DNA of 64,000 nt from positions 1-64,000 of the forward strand of contig CACDWG010000003.1 of assembly GCA_902556425.1 (NCBI GenBank). The letters are read 5' to 3'. Source of the DNA: UBA4421 sp002704225 (GTDB lineage Bacteria; Pseudomonadota; Gammaproteobacteria; Pseudomonadales; Azotimanducaceae). Made by a program: the position numbers and the translations under genes. The notes under the pieces are model-generated. The model was not told the origin of the DNA and made no database searches. It saw only the letters and a program-made list of their open reading frames with translations. This document shows positions 8,882-18,121 of the stretch, one piece after another (position 1 is the first letter of the stretch; each line of letters starts with the position of its first letter).

Positions 8882-9880
8882 TTAGAGCTGGCGAACGGGG
8901 ATATGCTCTAACCCCAGATTGTTTTTTTCAAAGACGCGATCTGCTCGATAGCTCGAGCGCACAAGCGGCCCAGAAGCGACCTCGGTGAAACCCAGTCCCA
9001 GTCCAAATGTCCTGAATGCGTCGAAGGCTTCCGGGTTAACCCAGCGGTCAACGGGTAAGTGGTTCTTCGTTGGCCGCATGTATTGCCCGAGGGTCACGAT
9101 GTCGACCTGATGGGCCCTCAGCGCTTCCAGCGTTTGCTTGATTTCATCATCTGTTTCGCCAATACCGAGCATTATGCTGGACTTGGTCAAAACCTCCGGT
9201 CGAACCCGTTTGGCGTGAGCGAGCACGTCCAACGTTTGTTGATAACCCGCTCTGGGATCCCGCACCACATGGGTCAGTCGCTCGACGGTTTCGACATTTT
9301 GGGCAAACACCTGCAGGCCGGAGTTCACGACTTTGGCGACGGCTTCTTGGTCGCCATTAAAATCAGGCGTCAGTGCCTCTACTGCCGTTGTCGGATTGAG
9401 AGCGCGAATTGCTTGGACGCAGGCAGCGTAGTGAGCGGCGCCACCGTCGGGCAAGTCGTCGCGGTCCACCGAAGTAAGGACCACGTAGTTCAAGCCCATC
9501 AGTTTCACCGACTGCGCTGCATTGGCAGGTTCTTCCAGATCCAGCCAGCCTTTTGGATTGCCCGTGTCGACGGCGCAAAAACGGCAGGCGCGGGTACAGG
9601 TCGCGCCCATCAACATGATGGTGGCGGTGCCGTGGTTCCAACATTCGCCAATGTTCGGGCAGTGCGACTCTTCGCATACGGTTGCGAGACGGTGTTTGTT
9701 GACGGTCTCCTTGACTGAGCGATAGCGCTCACCGCCACCCACAGAGACGCGTAACCAAGGCGGTTTACGCTCAATGTCCGTGAGCGCATCAACGCCGGCT
9801 TTCACGCCATTTTTGATGGCCTTGAAACCCTGGGGGGTGGCAAATTTTTCGCCGCTTTTGATCGGTGTCTTATTCGACAC
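8882..9880 (-). CDS. lipA: Lipoyl synthase
   Basis: Radical-SAM enzyme that inserts two sulfurs into protein-bound octanoyl groups to make lipoyl cofactors. It has 332 residues. Both iron-sulfur cluster motifs are present: the auxiliary C-x4-C-x5-C (CEESHCPNIGEC) and the SAM-binding CTRACRFC. DTGNPKGWLD and the C-terminal SGPLVRSSYRAD, which carries the Ser ligand of the auxiliary cluster, are also intact. The GTG at 9878-9880 has AGGGA upstream and starts just after the exporter stop at 9888; the frame continues open 30 codons further, inside that gene. lipB is not adjacent. Confidence 0.94.
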   Translation of the reverse strand: MSNKTPIKSGEKFATPQGFKAIKNGVKAGVDALTDIERKPPWLRVSVGGGERYRSVKETVNKHRLATVCEESHCPNIGECWNHGTATIMLMGATCTRACRFCAVDTGNPKGWLDLEEPANAAQSVKLMGLNYVVLTSVDRDDLPDGGAAHYAACVQAIRALNPTTAVEALTPDFNGDQEAVAKVVNSGLQVFAQNVETVERLTHVVRDPRAGYQQTLDVLAHAKRVRPEVLTKSSIMLGIGETDDEIKQTLEALRAHQVDIVTLGQYMRPTKNHLPVDRWVNPEAFDAFRTFGLGLGFTEVASGPLVRSSYRADRVFEKNNLGLEHIPVRQL

Positions 9881-9887
9881 GGTATCC

Positions 9888-11798
9888 CTATTTCGTCGTT
9901 GTCGTGGTCGGTGGATTGAAAGCATCTGGTTCGGCATCGCTTTGAAACTGTAGGCTGTGCAGGGTGGCATACAGCCCGCCCGCGGTCAGCAGCTCTTCAT
10001 GATTGCCGATCTCAGCCACTTGGCCTTGATCCAGCACCAATACGCGGTCTGCTTCCTGAATGGTTTGCAGCCTATGCGCAATAATGATTGAGGTGCGCCC
10101 CTTTGTCAGCCTTTCAACGGCTTCTTGGATCAATAGTTCCGTTTCTGTATCGATATTCGCTGTGGCTTCGTCGAGGACTAAGATTTCCGGATCTGCCGCC
10201 AGCACGCGCGCGAAGGCAAGAAGCTGGCGTTGGCCCTGAGATAGATTTTGGCCGCGTGCGGTCAGGGGTGAGTCGTAGGCCAGCGGTAACTGGGAAATGA
10301 AGTCGTGGGCATTCACGGTTTTTGCTGCCTCGATGGCCCGTTCCCGGGTCACCCGCGGATTCCCTAAAGCAATGTTGTCGTAGATGCTGCCTGAGAAAAT
10401 ATGAAAGTCCTGCAGCACAACTCCCACTCGGCGTCGCAGGTCGCCGGAATGAATCTGGTTCAGATCGATACCATCGAGAAAAATTTGGTTGTCATCAAAG
10501 TCGTAAAAGCGGCCTAACAGGCGAATCAGGGTGCTCTTGCCCGAACCCGTCGGCCCAACGATGGCCAGTTTTTCGCCGGGGCTGATGGTGAACGACACAT
10601 CTTTAAGAATCGGCATGCTGGCATCGTAGGCAAAGCTGACACGGCGGAATTCGACCTTGCCCGTGAGTCGTTCCGGTAGCGCGACGGGGTTGGCCGGTTC
10701 GTGAATGATCTCGTCCCAGTCCAAGGCCTGAAAAATGCGTTCGCCGCTGGCCATGGCGCGAAACAAAATATTGGTCTGTTCGCCCAGCACCACAATGGGA
10801 TGAAACAGCATGGTGACGAATTGTGTGAATAACACCACTTCGCCAACCGTCATGCTGATGTCCATGAGCTGGCTGGCGCCGTAGTAAAGAATCAGGCCAA
10901 TGGCGATCTGTGCCAGACTTTCGTTGAAGGCTCCGTACAGAGTTTCGACTCGGGCCAAACGGTGTTCAAACAGCCGGTTCTTTTCGTTGATTTCGGTGTA
11001 GCGATCCAGATTGTGTTGCTGGCGATCTGAGAGTTGAACAACCTGCAGCCCGGCAAGATTTTCCTGCAGATTTTGATTCAAGCTGGACAGAGTCTGTCTT
11101 GTCTGCCGAAACAGGAAACGGGTCTTGCGACGAAAGAAATAAGTCACCATGGCGAGGATTGGTAGAGCCAACAGTAGCATCAGTGTGAGCTGCACATCGA
11201 TCGCGAGCATAACGGCCAGTGCGACGAAAAAAGGCACGAACTCACCCACCAATGTGCCCAAGCCTCGCAGCAGTTCGTATAGAGCCTCCACATCGTTGGT
11301 CACTCGAGTCATGATTCGACCGACGGCGACGCGGTCATAGAACGAAGAGGGCCGAGTTTCCAGATGGCGAAACAAGTCTAATCGCAGGTCACGCAGCCCG
11401 TTGATGACGGGGCCGATCAGAGTCATGCGGTGGGCATGACCACAAAGCGCCCACGCCAACTGAACGGCTCCATACAGTAAGCAAGCGGCCAATAATTCCG
11501 GTAAGCCTAGTGTGTCGGCGAGGTTTTGATTGAATTCGATTAAGCCGAAGTCCGGGCTGTCAGCGTCGCTTTCGCCGCGAATGATGTGGTCGATGGCCAC
11601 CAAGGAAATGATGATTGGCAGCATCACCTGCAGCGTCGACGCAATCAGCACCAATACCGTACTGACGGCCAATGAGCGTCGATAGGGGACGAGCCATTTC
11701 AGCAGACGTCGCAGTAGCTGCAGGTTCAACACAGCGCCACTGATGTCCGCGTCGAACATGGCGTAGTCACGCTGACTTTTCTTTGTCGTGGTGTTCAC
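9888..11798 (-). CDS. ABC exporter half-transporter, MdlB/SmdB-like
   Basis: A 636-residue half-transporter with an N-terminal six-helix membrane domain (~35-330) and a C-terminal nucleotide-binding domain. Walker A is GPTGSGKSTL, the signature is LSQGQRQLL and Walker B ends ILVLDEATANIDTETE, with the catalytic Glu in place. The GTG/ATG region overlaps the preceding half-transporter by four bases. In E. coli the MdlA/MdlB (SmdAB) pair forms a heterodimer, and the same split of features is seen here: this partner carries the canonical Walker B and a non-canonical signature. Export of multiple drugs or lipids is possible; the substrate is unknown. Confidence 0.88.
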   Translation of the reverse strand: MNTTTKKSQRDYAMFDADISGAVLNLQLLRRLLKWLVPYRRSLAVSTVLVLIASTLQVMLPIIISLVAIDHIIRGESDADSPDFGLIEFNQNLADTLGLPELLAACLLYGAVQLAWALCGHAHRMTLIGPVINGLRDLRLDLFRHLETRPSSFYDRVAVGRIMTRVTNDVEALYELLRGLGTLVGEFVPFFVALAVMLAIDVQLTLMLLLALPILAMVTYFFRRKTRFLFRQTRQTLSSLNQNLQENLAGLQVVQLSDRQQHNLDRYTEINEKNRLFEHRLARVETLYGAFNESLAQIAIGLILYYGASQLMDISMTVGEVVLFTQFVTMLFHPIVVLGEQTNILFRAMASGERIFQALDWDEIIHEPANPVALPERLTGKVEFRRVSFAYDASMPILKDVSFTISPGEKLAIVGPTGSGKSTLIRLLGRFYDFDDNQIFLDGIDLNQIHSGDLRRRVGVVLQDFHIFSGSIYDNIALGNPRVTRERAIEAAKTVNAHDFISQLPLAYDSPLTARGQNLSQGQRQLLAFARVLAADPEILVLDEATANIDTETELLIQEAVERLTKGRTSIIIAHRLQTIQEADRVLVLDQGQVAEIGNHEELLTAGGLYATLHSLQFQSDAEPDAFNPPTTTTTK

Positions 11799-13597
11799 GA
11801 GCTGACCCTCAGCCGTTCCAGGTCGTCCTCTTCGCCACCCTCACGCTGCACGCGCTCGAGTTCCGCATAGTAGCCTTGATTTTCCAGCAGCTCGTCGTGA
11901 CGACCGCTCTCCAGAATTCGACCGCCGTCCATAACGTAAATCCGGTCGGCGTGGCGGGCGGTACTGACCCGGTGGGAAACGAGCAGGGTGGTTTGCTTTT
12001 GGCGTAGGCGCTTCAGCTCACCCAAAATATGTTCTTCGGTTTCGGTGTCTACAGCGGAGAAACAGTCGTCGAGAATTAAGATGGGTGCGTTGCGAATCAG
12101 TCCGCGCGCCAGCGTTGCTCGCTGTTTCTGACCACCAGACAATGTCACCCCACGCTCACCGATCAGGGTGTCCAGCTGTTCGGGAAAATCGCTGATGGTG
12201 TCTTTTAGATCTGCCGAGGTGGCGGCTTCCCAAATTCGCTCCAAGGAGCGTGCCGGATCGTCATAAGTGATGTTGTTTTTCAGCGGCTCAGCGAACAAGA
12301 ACGGGTCCTGAGGTACCAGGGCGACTTGGGTTCTCAACTGGGTGAGGGGGTAGCTGGCGACTGGCATGCCGTCGACGAAAATACTGCTTGGCGCCGGATC
12401 AATGAGCCTGACAATTTGTTTGAGCAAGGTCGTCTTGCCGCTGCCCACACGGCCCATGATGGCCACCGTCTCGCCGGGTGCGACGGTCAGTGATAAATCG
12501 TCGATGGCATCAACGGTGGCGCCAGGGTACCGATAGCTCAGGTGGTCGACACGCAAAGCGCCGGCGATCTCGGTTGGTGCTTCTGCCGTTGGCGCATCGG
12601 TGATCTCCGCTTGCCGATCAAAGACCTCGAACAGGCGCCTGCTGGCCACGCCGGCACGTTGGAATAAATTCACAATGAAACCGGCAACTCGGAAGGGCTG
12701 TACCACCATGTTGACGAACATGAAGAAGGCGACGAAATCACCGATGGCCAGGGTACCGTCGAGGACTTGGGTGCCGCCATAGCCCAAAATTGTCAGCGAA
12801 CAAATCGCTGCGAGGCTGGGCATCCATGAACTCATGGCCGAGTTAATACGCCCCTGTTCGTAGAAAACGTCGGCATAGGCTTGGTTGGTGGCGGCGAAGC
12901 GCTGTATCTCGTTCTCTTCTTGCACCATGGCCTGAATGGTGCGAATGCCGGACAGATTTTCTTGGGTGTGGGTTCCCAAGTCCGACAGTCGATCCTGTAC
13001 CTGAGCCGATGCTGTGCCCATGGCCTTGGCTGAGTATTGGGCATAGATGAAAACCAGAGGCATGGGCGGAAGCAGCAACAAAGTGAGCCAGGGCGAATAG
13101 TAGAGCATGAAGCCAAAGCCCACGACGGTGGCGTAGATCATGATGATCAACAAGATGGTTCCCATGGATATCAGGCGCTGGATCAGGGAAATGTCGGCCA
13201 CCGCTCGGGTCATCATGTCGCCTATGCTGAATTCGGCAAAGAACTCGGAGCCTTGTTCCTGCAATTTATGGAAGAAGGCCTGGCGCAGATCGAAGGATAC
13301 TTTGAGTGCCACCCGTCGCACATTGAACCGCGCAAAGCTGACAACACAGTAGCGGGTTACCACAGCACCGACGATGCCGAGGACCGGGTAGAGTAAATCA
13401 AAGTTACCGTCGGCCATGCGGTTGATGGATACGGCAGTCAGTACCGGCACCATGGCTTCAAAAAGTCTGGCGACCCCGAACGCAGCGATGCCGATATACA
13501 AGCCACGTCGATGAGGGCCGATGAAACGGCGCAACTGCCACAGCGCGGCAAGCAGCGCGGTGGTGGGCAACGTGGCTTCGTCGTTGGTCGGCTTCAC
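11795..13597 (-). CDS. ABC exporter half-transporter, MdlA/SmdA-like
   Basis: A 600-residue partner of the next gene, with a six-helix membrane domain followed by an ATPase domain. Walker A reads GRVGSGKTTL and the signature is canonical (LSGGQKQR). Walker B is ILILDDCFSAVD, with Asp where the catalytic Glu normally sits. That is the known pattern of the degenerate-site subunit in heterodimeric exporters, so the two genes should make one asymmetric transporter. Translation appears to start at a GTG (13595-13597) only three bases after the asnS stop, without an obvious Shine-Dalgarno sequence, suggesting coupling to asnS. Confidence 0.88.
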   Translation of the reverse strand: MKPTNDEATLPTTALLAALWQLRRFIGPHRRGLYIGIAAFGVARLFEAMVPVLTAVSINRMADGNFDLLYPVLGIVGAVVTRYCVVSFARFNVRRVALKVSFDLRQAFFHKLQEQGSEFFAEFSIGDMMTRAVADISLIQRLISMGTILLIIMIYATVVGFGFMLYYSPWLTLLLLPPMPLVFIYAQYSAKAMGTASAQVQDRLSDLGTHTQENLSGIRTIQAMVQEENEIQRFAATNQAYADVFYEQGRINSAMSSWMPSLAAICSLTILGYGGTQVLDGTLAIGDFVAFFMFVNMVVQPFRVAGFIVNLFQRAGVASRRLFEVFDRQAEITDAPTAEAPTEIAGALRVDHLSYRYPGATVDAIDDLSLTVAPGETVAIMGRVGSGKTTLLKQIVRLIDPAPSSIFVDGMPVASYPLTQLRTQVALVPQDPFLFAEPLKNNITYDDPARSLERIWEAATSADLKDTISDFPEQLDTLIGERGVTLSGGQKQRATLARGLIRNAPILILDDCFSAVDTETEEHILGELKRLRQKQTTLLVSHRVSTARHADRIYVMDGGRILESGRHDELLENQGYYAELERVQREGGEEDDLERLRVSS

Positions 13598-13600
13598 AGA

Positions 13601-14977
13601 CTAAAAATTCGCACTGCCGGGAACTCTGGGAAAGGGTATGGCGTCACGTATGTTGTCCATACCCGTGATGTAGAGCAATAACCGCTCCAGACCGAGGCCG
13701 AAGCCTGCGTGGGGTACCGTGCCGTAACGCCGCAGATCCCGGTACCACCAGAGTTCTTCGGCCAGCCGAGGTTCCATGCGCGCGTCCAGTACCGCCAGTC
13801 TCTCTTCCCGCTGGCTGCCGCCGATAATTTCGCCAACGCCGGGGACCAAGACGTCCATGGCGGCGACGGTTTTCTCATCGTCGTTTAACCGCATGTAGAA
13901 GGCCTTGATGTCCCTTGGGTAGTCGGTGACAACGACCGGCCCCTTGATGACGTGCTCGGTGATGAATCGCTCGTGTTCGGATTGTAGGTCGGCACCCCAA
14001 TGTACTGGGAACTCAAACACTTGATCCGCATCCGTTAGCATTTTCACCGCATCGCTGTACGTCATGCGAGTGAACTGTTGTTGGGCTACGTCGGTGAGCC
14101 GCTGGATCAATTGTCCCTCGCTGCGTTCATCGAAGAACGCCATGTCGTCGGGGCACCGCCTCAACACGCCTTGAATTACGCTGGACAAAAACTGCTCGGC
14201 GAGATCTGCGTTGGCCGTTAAGTCGGCGAAGGCAACCTCCGGTTCGATCATCCAAAACTCCGCGAGATGTCGACTCGTGTTGGAGTTTTCTGCCCGAAAT
14301 GTCGGTCCAAAGGTATAGACCTTGCCGAGTGAGCAGGCATAGCTCTCTAAATTGAGCTGGCCGCTGACGGTGAGGAAAGCTTCGGTACCAAAAAAATCGT
14401 CATCAAACTGATCGGCTTCGCCTTGGTGAATCTGGTCAAGGGTAGAGACTCGAAACAGATCGCCGGCACCCTCGCAGTCACTGGCCGTGATGATGGGGGT
14501 ATTAACCCAATAAAACGCTTCACGATCGAAAAAGCCGTGTACCTCAGCGCTCAGCGCGTGACGAATCCGCGACAGCGCGCCGAAGGTATTGGTCCGCGGG
14601 CGAAGGTGAGCGACGCTCCGCAAGTATTCGAAGGAGTGTTGTTTTTTGCTGATTGGGTAGGTTTCCGGGTCATCTACCAGCCCATGTAAGACAACACGAT
14701 TGGCCTGAATTTCTCGATCCTGGCCCTTGCCTTGAGATTCCACCAATTTACCCGTGACGGACACGGAGCACCCCGTACCGCTTTCAATGATCTCAGCGTA
14801 ATTTTCCAGGGTATTATCCGCGACGGCCTGAACCGTGCCGAAGCACGAGCCGTCGTGAATGTGCAGGAAAGAGAAGCCGCCCTTGGATGAACGGCGAGAG
14901 CGCAACCAGCCTCGGACGGTGACATCGCTGTCGACGGCGGTGTCGTGCTGCAAAATGGATTTGATTGTCACAATCAT
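13601..14977 (-). CDS. asnS: Asparaginyl-tRNA synthetase
   Basis: Class IIb aminoacyl-tRNA synthetase charging tRNA-Asn. It has 458 residues; E. coli AsnS has 466. The N-terminal OB-fold anticodon domain (TVRGWLRSRRSSKGGFSFLH, then GSCFGTVQAV) is followed by the catalytic core with HLRPRTNTFGALSRIRHAL (motif 1 area), TFRAENSNTSRHLAEFWMIE (motif 2) and GFGLGLERLLLYITG (motif 3). The ATG at 14975-14977 was chosen by alignment from memory with E. coli; a GTG two codons later is possible. It is followed within three bases by the exporter genes. Confidence 0.95.
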   Translation of the reverse strand: MIVTIKSILQHDTAVDSDVTVRGWLRSRRSSKGGFSFLHIHDGSCFGTVQAVADNTLENYAEIIESGTGCSVSVTGKLVESQGKGQDREIQANRVVLHGLVDDPETYPISKKQHSFEYLRSVAHLRPRTNTFGALSRIRHALSAEVHGFFDREAFYWVNTPIITASDCEGAGDLFRVSTLDQIHQGEADQFDDDFFGTEAFLTVSGQLNLESYACSLGKVYTFGPTFRAENSNTSRHLAEFWMIEPEVAFADLTANADLAEQFLSSVIQGVLRRCPDDMAFFDERSEGQLIQRLTDVAQQQFTRMTYSDAVKMLTDADQVFEFPVHWGADLQSEHERFITEHVIKGPVVVTDYPRDIKAFYMRLNDDEKTVAAMDVLVPGVGEIIGGSQREERLAVLDARMEPRLAEELWWYRDLRRYGTVPHAGFGLGLERLLLYITGMDNIRDAIPFPRVPGSANF

Positions 14978-15052
14978 CGTTTCAGCAAAGCCCCCAAAAT
15001 TGATCGAATAACGCGCCGCCAGATCATAAAGCAAGCGGTGCTTTTTTTCTGT

Positions 15053-16237
15053 CTAGCCGCCTCGGATCGTCGATAAGTCAACGGTTGCATTGAACGGACT
15101 GCCTGCTTCAACGTGCTCAATGTCTTCGGCCACGTATTGTCGTTCTTCTGCCAGAAAACGCGCGACCGCGTCTCGGAATCCCGGGTCGGCAATCCAGTGA
15201 GCACTGTAGGTCGCCTCGGGTAAATACCCCCTGACCACCTTATGACCACCTTGGGCCCCTGCTTCCACGCGTTTGAGGCCCCGCGCAATGGCGAAATCGA
15301 TGGCTTGGTAGTAGCACACCTCAAAATGCAGAAAACGATGGTCCTCGACGCAACCCCAGTTGCGACCGAACAGCGTGTCGCCGCCAATAAAGTTCAGCGC
15401 GCCTGCAATGTAGCGACCGTCCCGCTTTGCCATGATGAGCAAAATATCGTCAGCCATGGTCGCGCTGACCGAGGAAAAGAACGCCCGCGTGAGGTAGGGA
15501 GTGCCCCATTTTCGTGAGCCCGTGTCCAGATAGAACTGATAGAAGGCATCCCAGTGCGCTTCGGTGAGGTCTGCGCCGGTGAGCCAGTCGATTTCAATGC
15601 CATTGGCAAGTGCTTCCCGGCGTTCGCGTTTCAGGTTTTTGCGTTTTTTGGAGGCCAACTGCTGCAGAAATTCTTCAAAAGAGTGATAGCCGGCATTGTG
15701 CCAGTGGAACTGCTGGTCCATGCGCTGCAGCAAGCCAGCATCCGCCGCACGGGTCCACTGGGATTCGGGAAGAAAGGTCATGTGTAAGGAGCTGACCTTG
15801 GCTTGTTCAGCGACTTGCATACAAGCGTCCAACAACAGCTGCTGATGCGCTTCACTGTTGTCCGCGCAGAGCAGCTTCGGGCAGGTTGCTGGGGTGAAAG
15901 GAATGCTGCTTTGCAGCTTGGGGTAGTAGTTGTGGCCGGCGCGATGCCAAGCGTCTGCCCACGCGTAGTCGAAGACGTACTCACCTTGGCTGTGATTTTT
16001 CAGGTAGAGCGGGACGACTCCGAGCAAAGTGCTGCCGTCCTCAACGGCGATGTGAAAAGGTTGCCACCCGGTCTCACGTCCGACACTGCCGCTCTCTTCC
16101 AACGCGAGCAAAAACGCGTGGCGGGCAAAGGGGTTGTAGGCCCCCGCGCCATCGGCGCAGCGATCCCATTCCTCGGCGTCTATCTCGGTAATGCTGTGGC
16201 AGATTTTCGCAGTAGGCGTTGGCAAATGAGGTCTCAA
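15053..16237 (-). CDS. GNAT/FemAB-like acyltransferase family (DUF482)
   Basis: A 394-residue protein of the widespread COG3146/DUF482 family, sometimes labelled peptidoglycan biosynthesis/recognition protein. The recognisable stretches are EWDRCADGAGAYNPFARHAF near the start, the basic patch LASKKRKNLKRERREAL, HWDAFYQFYLDTGSRKWGTP, ALNFIGGDTLFGRNWG and the late EAGAQGGHKVVRGYLP. The fold is predicted as two GNAT-like domains; the substrate is unknown. It begins the nine-gene minus-strand run and lies 75 bases before asnS. Confidence 0.8.
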   Translation of the reverse strand: MRPHLPTPTAKICHSITEIDAEEWDRCADGAGAYNPFARHAFLLALEESGSVGRETGWQPFHIAVEDGSTLLGVVPLYLKNHSQGEYVFDYAWADAWHRAGHNYYPKLQSSIPFTPATCPKLLCADNSEAHQQLLLDACMQVAEQAKVSSLHMTFLPESQWTRAADAGLLQRMDQQFHWHNAGYHSFEEFLQQLASKKRKNLKRERREALANGIEIDWLTGADLTEAHWDAFYQFYLDTGSRKWGTPYLTRAFFSSVSATMADDILLIMAKRDGRYIAGALNFIGGDTLFGRNWGCVEDHRFLHFEVCYYQAIDFAIARGLKRVEAGAQGGHKVVRGYLPEATYSAHWIADPGFRDAVARFLAEERQYVAEDIEHVEAGSPFNATVDLSTIRGG

Positions 16238-16335
16238 TGGATCAAACGGTGAGATGATACGCGCTCAGACAGCAAGAAAGAGTGAAAAAAGTTAGCCCTC
16301 GAGTTGCCCAAGGTCAGCCAATGCTCGGAATGAGG

Positions 16336-16797
16336 CTAAAAGATACCCATCTCGATGCCCAGAGCCATGGCCATACCCAGAGACTCACAGGCCTGCAGAT
16401 CCGCGGCGCTCGGCTCCCCCCTGATGATCAATGCCTGTTGTACGGCGATAAACGGGTATCCGTTGGCGATGCGCTCCATGGCACGAACCGCGCCACTGCC
16501 ATCGTTCCCTGCGCTAACAAACATGGCATAGGGTAGGGGCGACAGCTTGCCCTCTACCTCGTAAAACGTGCGATCCAGAAAGTCTTTTAGGGCACCGGAC
16601 AAATAGCCGAAGTTTTCCGGTGTCCCGAGCAGCAGAGCGTCTGCCCACAGCAAATCCGTAGGGCCAGCTTCAGCAGCTCGCAGCATGCGTACCTCGACGT
16701 CGTTGACCTCGTCTGACGCGGCTCCGCGTGCAGCGGCATCCGCCAACGCCTCGGTATTGCCGGTTTTGGAGTGAAATACGATCAGCAAATGCTTCAA
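16336..16797 (-). CDS. Flavodoxin-fold protein (FMN-binding)
   Basis: A 153-residue flavodoxin-like protein. The FMN phosphate loop HSKTGNTEALADA follows the first beta strand, and WADALLLGTPENFGYLSGALKDFLDR matches the second flavin-contact loop of WrbA/NAD(P)H oxidoreductase-like families. It is too short to be a full flavodoxin with its own reductase, and may be an NAD(P)H:quinone oxidoreductase or an electron carrier. It is divergent from the AhpD-like gene, with about 107 bases between starts. Confidence 0.8.
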   Translation of the reverse strand: MKHLLIVFHSKTGNTEALADAAARGAASDEVNDVEVRMLRAAEAGPTDLLWADALLLGTPENFGYLSGALKDFLDRTFYEVEGKLSPLPYAMFVSAGNDGSGAVRAMERIANGYPFIAVQQALIIRGEPSAADLQACESLGMAMALGIEMGIF

Positions 16798-16904
16798 CGA
16801 TAGGGCTCAATTGTTCGGGACACTGGGTATAGCCCAGCCACCCCTTGGGAACAACCACCTTTAGATCGGTTGTTTGGCTATAGTAAAGGTTTTGGAGACA
16901 GCGT

Positions 16905-17471
16905 ATGCGTATGACGACCCCTCGAATACAACCCTTGGCCGATGATCAATGGGACGATGATGCTCGGTCCTTATTGGCTCCCCTTGCGCAAAGCGGACGT
17001 GTCCTAAACATCTTTCGAACCCTTGCCAATCATTCAAGCTTGGCACGTCGTTGGATGGTTTTTGCCAATCACATTCTGGGTAAATCCACGCTGTCCGAGC
17101 AGGCGCGTGAGCTGGTGATTCTGCGTATTGGGTATCTGTGTCAATCCGGATACGAGTGGGGTCAGCATGTGGTGATTGCTCGTCGGGTCGGGATGACCGA
17201 TGAAGAAATTCTATTCAGCAAAAGCGGTCCGGAAACCCCGGACCTATCGCCGCTGTATCGCCTGTTGCTTCAGGCGACGGACGAACTGCATGTGGATGCT
17301 CATATTGCTGACGCGACCTGGGAAGGCTTGACCGAGCACCTGAACCAGCAGCAGATGATGGATTTGGTGTTTACGGTCGGGCAATACAATCTGGTGTCGA
17401 TGGCATTGAACAGCTTCGGGGTGCAGCTGGATGCTGATGTGCCGGATTGGGATTTGGTCGTAAAATCCTGA
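16905..17471 (+). CDS. Carboxymuconolactone decarboxylase/AhpD family protein
   Basis: A 188-residue helical protein of the CMD/AhpD superfamily. The key region LSEQARELVILRIGYLCQSGYEWGQHVVIARRVGMTDEEI matches the family pattern but carries only one Cys (CQSGYEWGQH), not the redox CxxC of AhpD. It therefore belongs to the large group with an ExxxH-type motif rather than the peroxiredoxin reductase. The start at 16905 gives MRMTTPRIQPL; a second ATG two codons on is equally possible. Role unknown. Confidence 0.82.
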   Translation: MRMTTPRIQPLADDQWDDDARSLLAPLAQSGRVLNIFRTLANHSSLARRWMVFANHILGKSTLSEQARELVILRIGYLCQSGYEWGQHVVIARRVGMTDEEILFSKSGPETPDLSPLYRLLLQATDELHVDAHIADATWEGLTEHLNQQQMMDLVFTVGQYNLVSMALNSFGVQLDADVPDWDLVVKS

Positions 17472-17676
17472 TCTTTAGAGAGTTTTCCACGGTCTGGATC
17501 TGGGGAATTTTGGACAATTTACGCCTTTTTGTCGTAACGCACTGTAATTTCTTGTCACCATTTGTAACAAAACTATTGACACTGACCAGCCAGTGACTCA
17601 TTTTCAGTCACCGCCAGAACTCAGCTAGGCGGTAGAAACGTAACAAACGTAGCAATAGGTAAGATACGGAGTAAGG

Positions 17677-18087
17677 GTGCGAGTTATAAACGGAATCATT
17701 GGGTGTGTGTTGTTGGCGCTAGCCATCCTGCACGTTTTTATCCCTAGAACCCCCATTCTTTCTGCCATATATCTCGGCGGGGCCCTGCTGGCATTGGCAA
17801 GCCTTCGCCCCAACATCTCCTTCGCATGGGCCCGAGTGCTGGCCGTTGCCAGCGTCATCGCCATGTTTTTCTATTTCGCCGGCTTTTTTCGTATCGTCGA
17901 TCATTTCCACGAGCAGTGGTATCGAAGCGGCCTGATGCTGAACGCGGTCGGTATGTTGATCTCAGCTTTCGCCATGATTCCGGTGCTATCGGTGTTCAGT
18001 TCTCGGATGAAATGCGACGATCAAAAGGTCGGGGCGGGTGATCGGGCCCTGTTTGCCGGACCTGACGAAGGCTCGACACGAAACTGA
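17677..18087 (+). CDS. Small four-helix membrane protein, unknown function
   Basis: A 136-residue protein starting at a GTG (17677) with GTAAGG immediately upstream. Four hydrophobic segments at about residues 4-22, 27-42, 50-72 and 86-105 fill most of the length, followed by a hydrophilic tail of about 30 residues. I do not recognise the family; the layout is like small DUF-type inner-membrane proteins. The 200 bases upstream hold a consensus TTGACA (17576-17581) and a short dyad at 17593-17611. It is convergent with the RNase J-like gene. Confidence 0.6.
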   Translation: MRVINGIIGCVLLALAILHVFIPRTPILSAIYLGGALLALASLRPNISFAWARVLAVASVIAMFFYFAGFFRIVDHFHEQWYRSGLMLNAVGMLISAFAMIPVLSVFSSRMKCDDQKVGAGDRALFAGPDEGSTRN

Positions 18088-18121
18088 CACACGACGGTCT
18101 GCCTGAGCGGGTCCCCAAGTC

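Noticed and set aside
17576..17604. Promoter for the 136-residue membrane protein
   Set aside because: A perfect TTGACA is present, but the base set at the -10 spacing (CATTTT) is a poor match.
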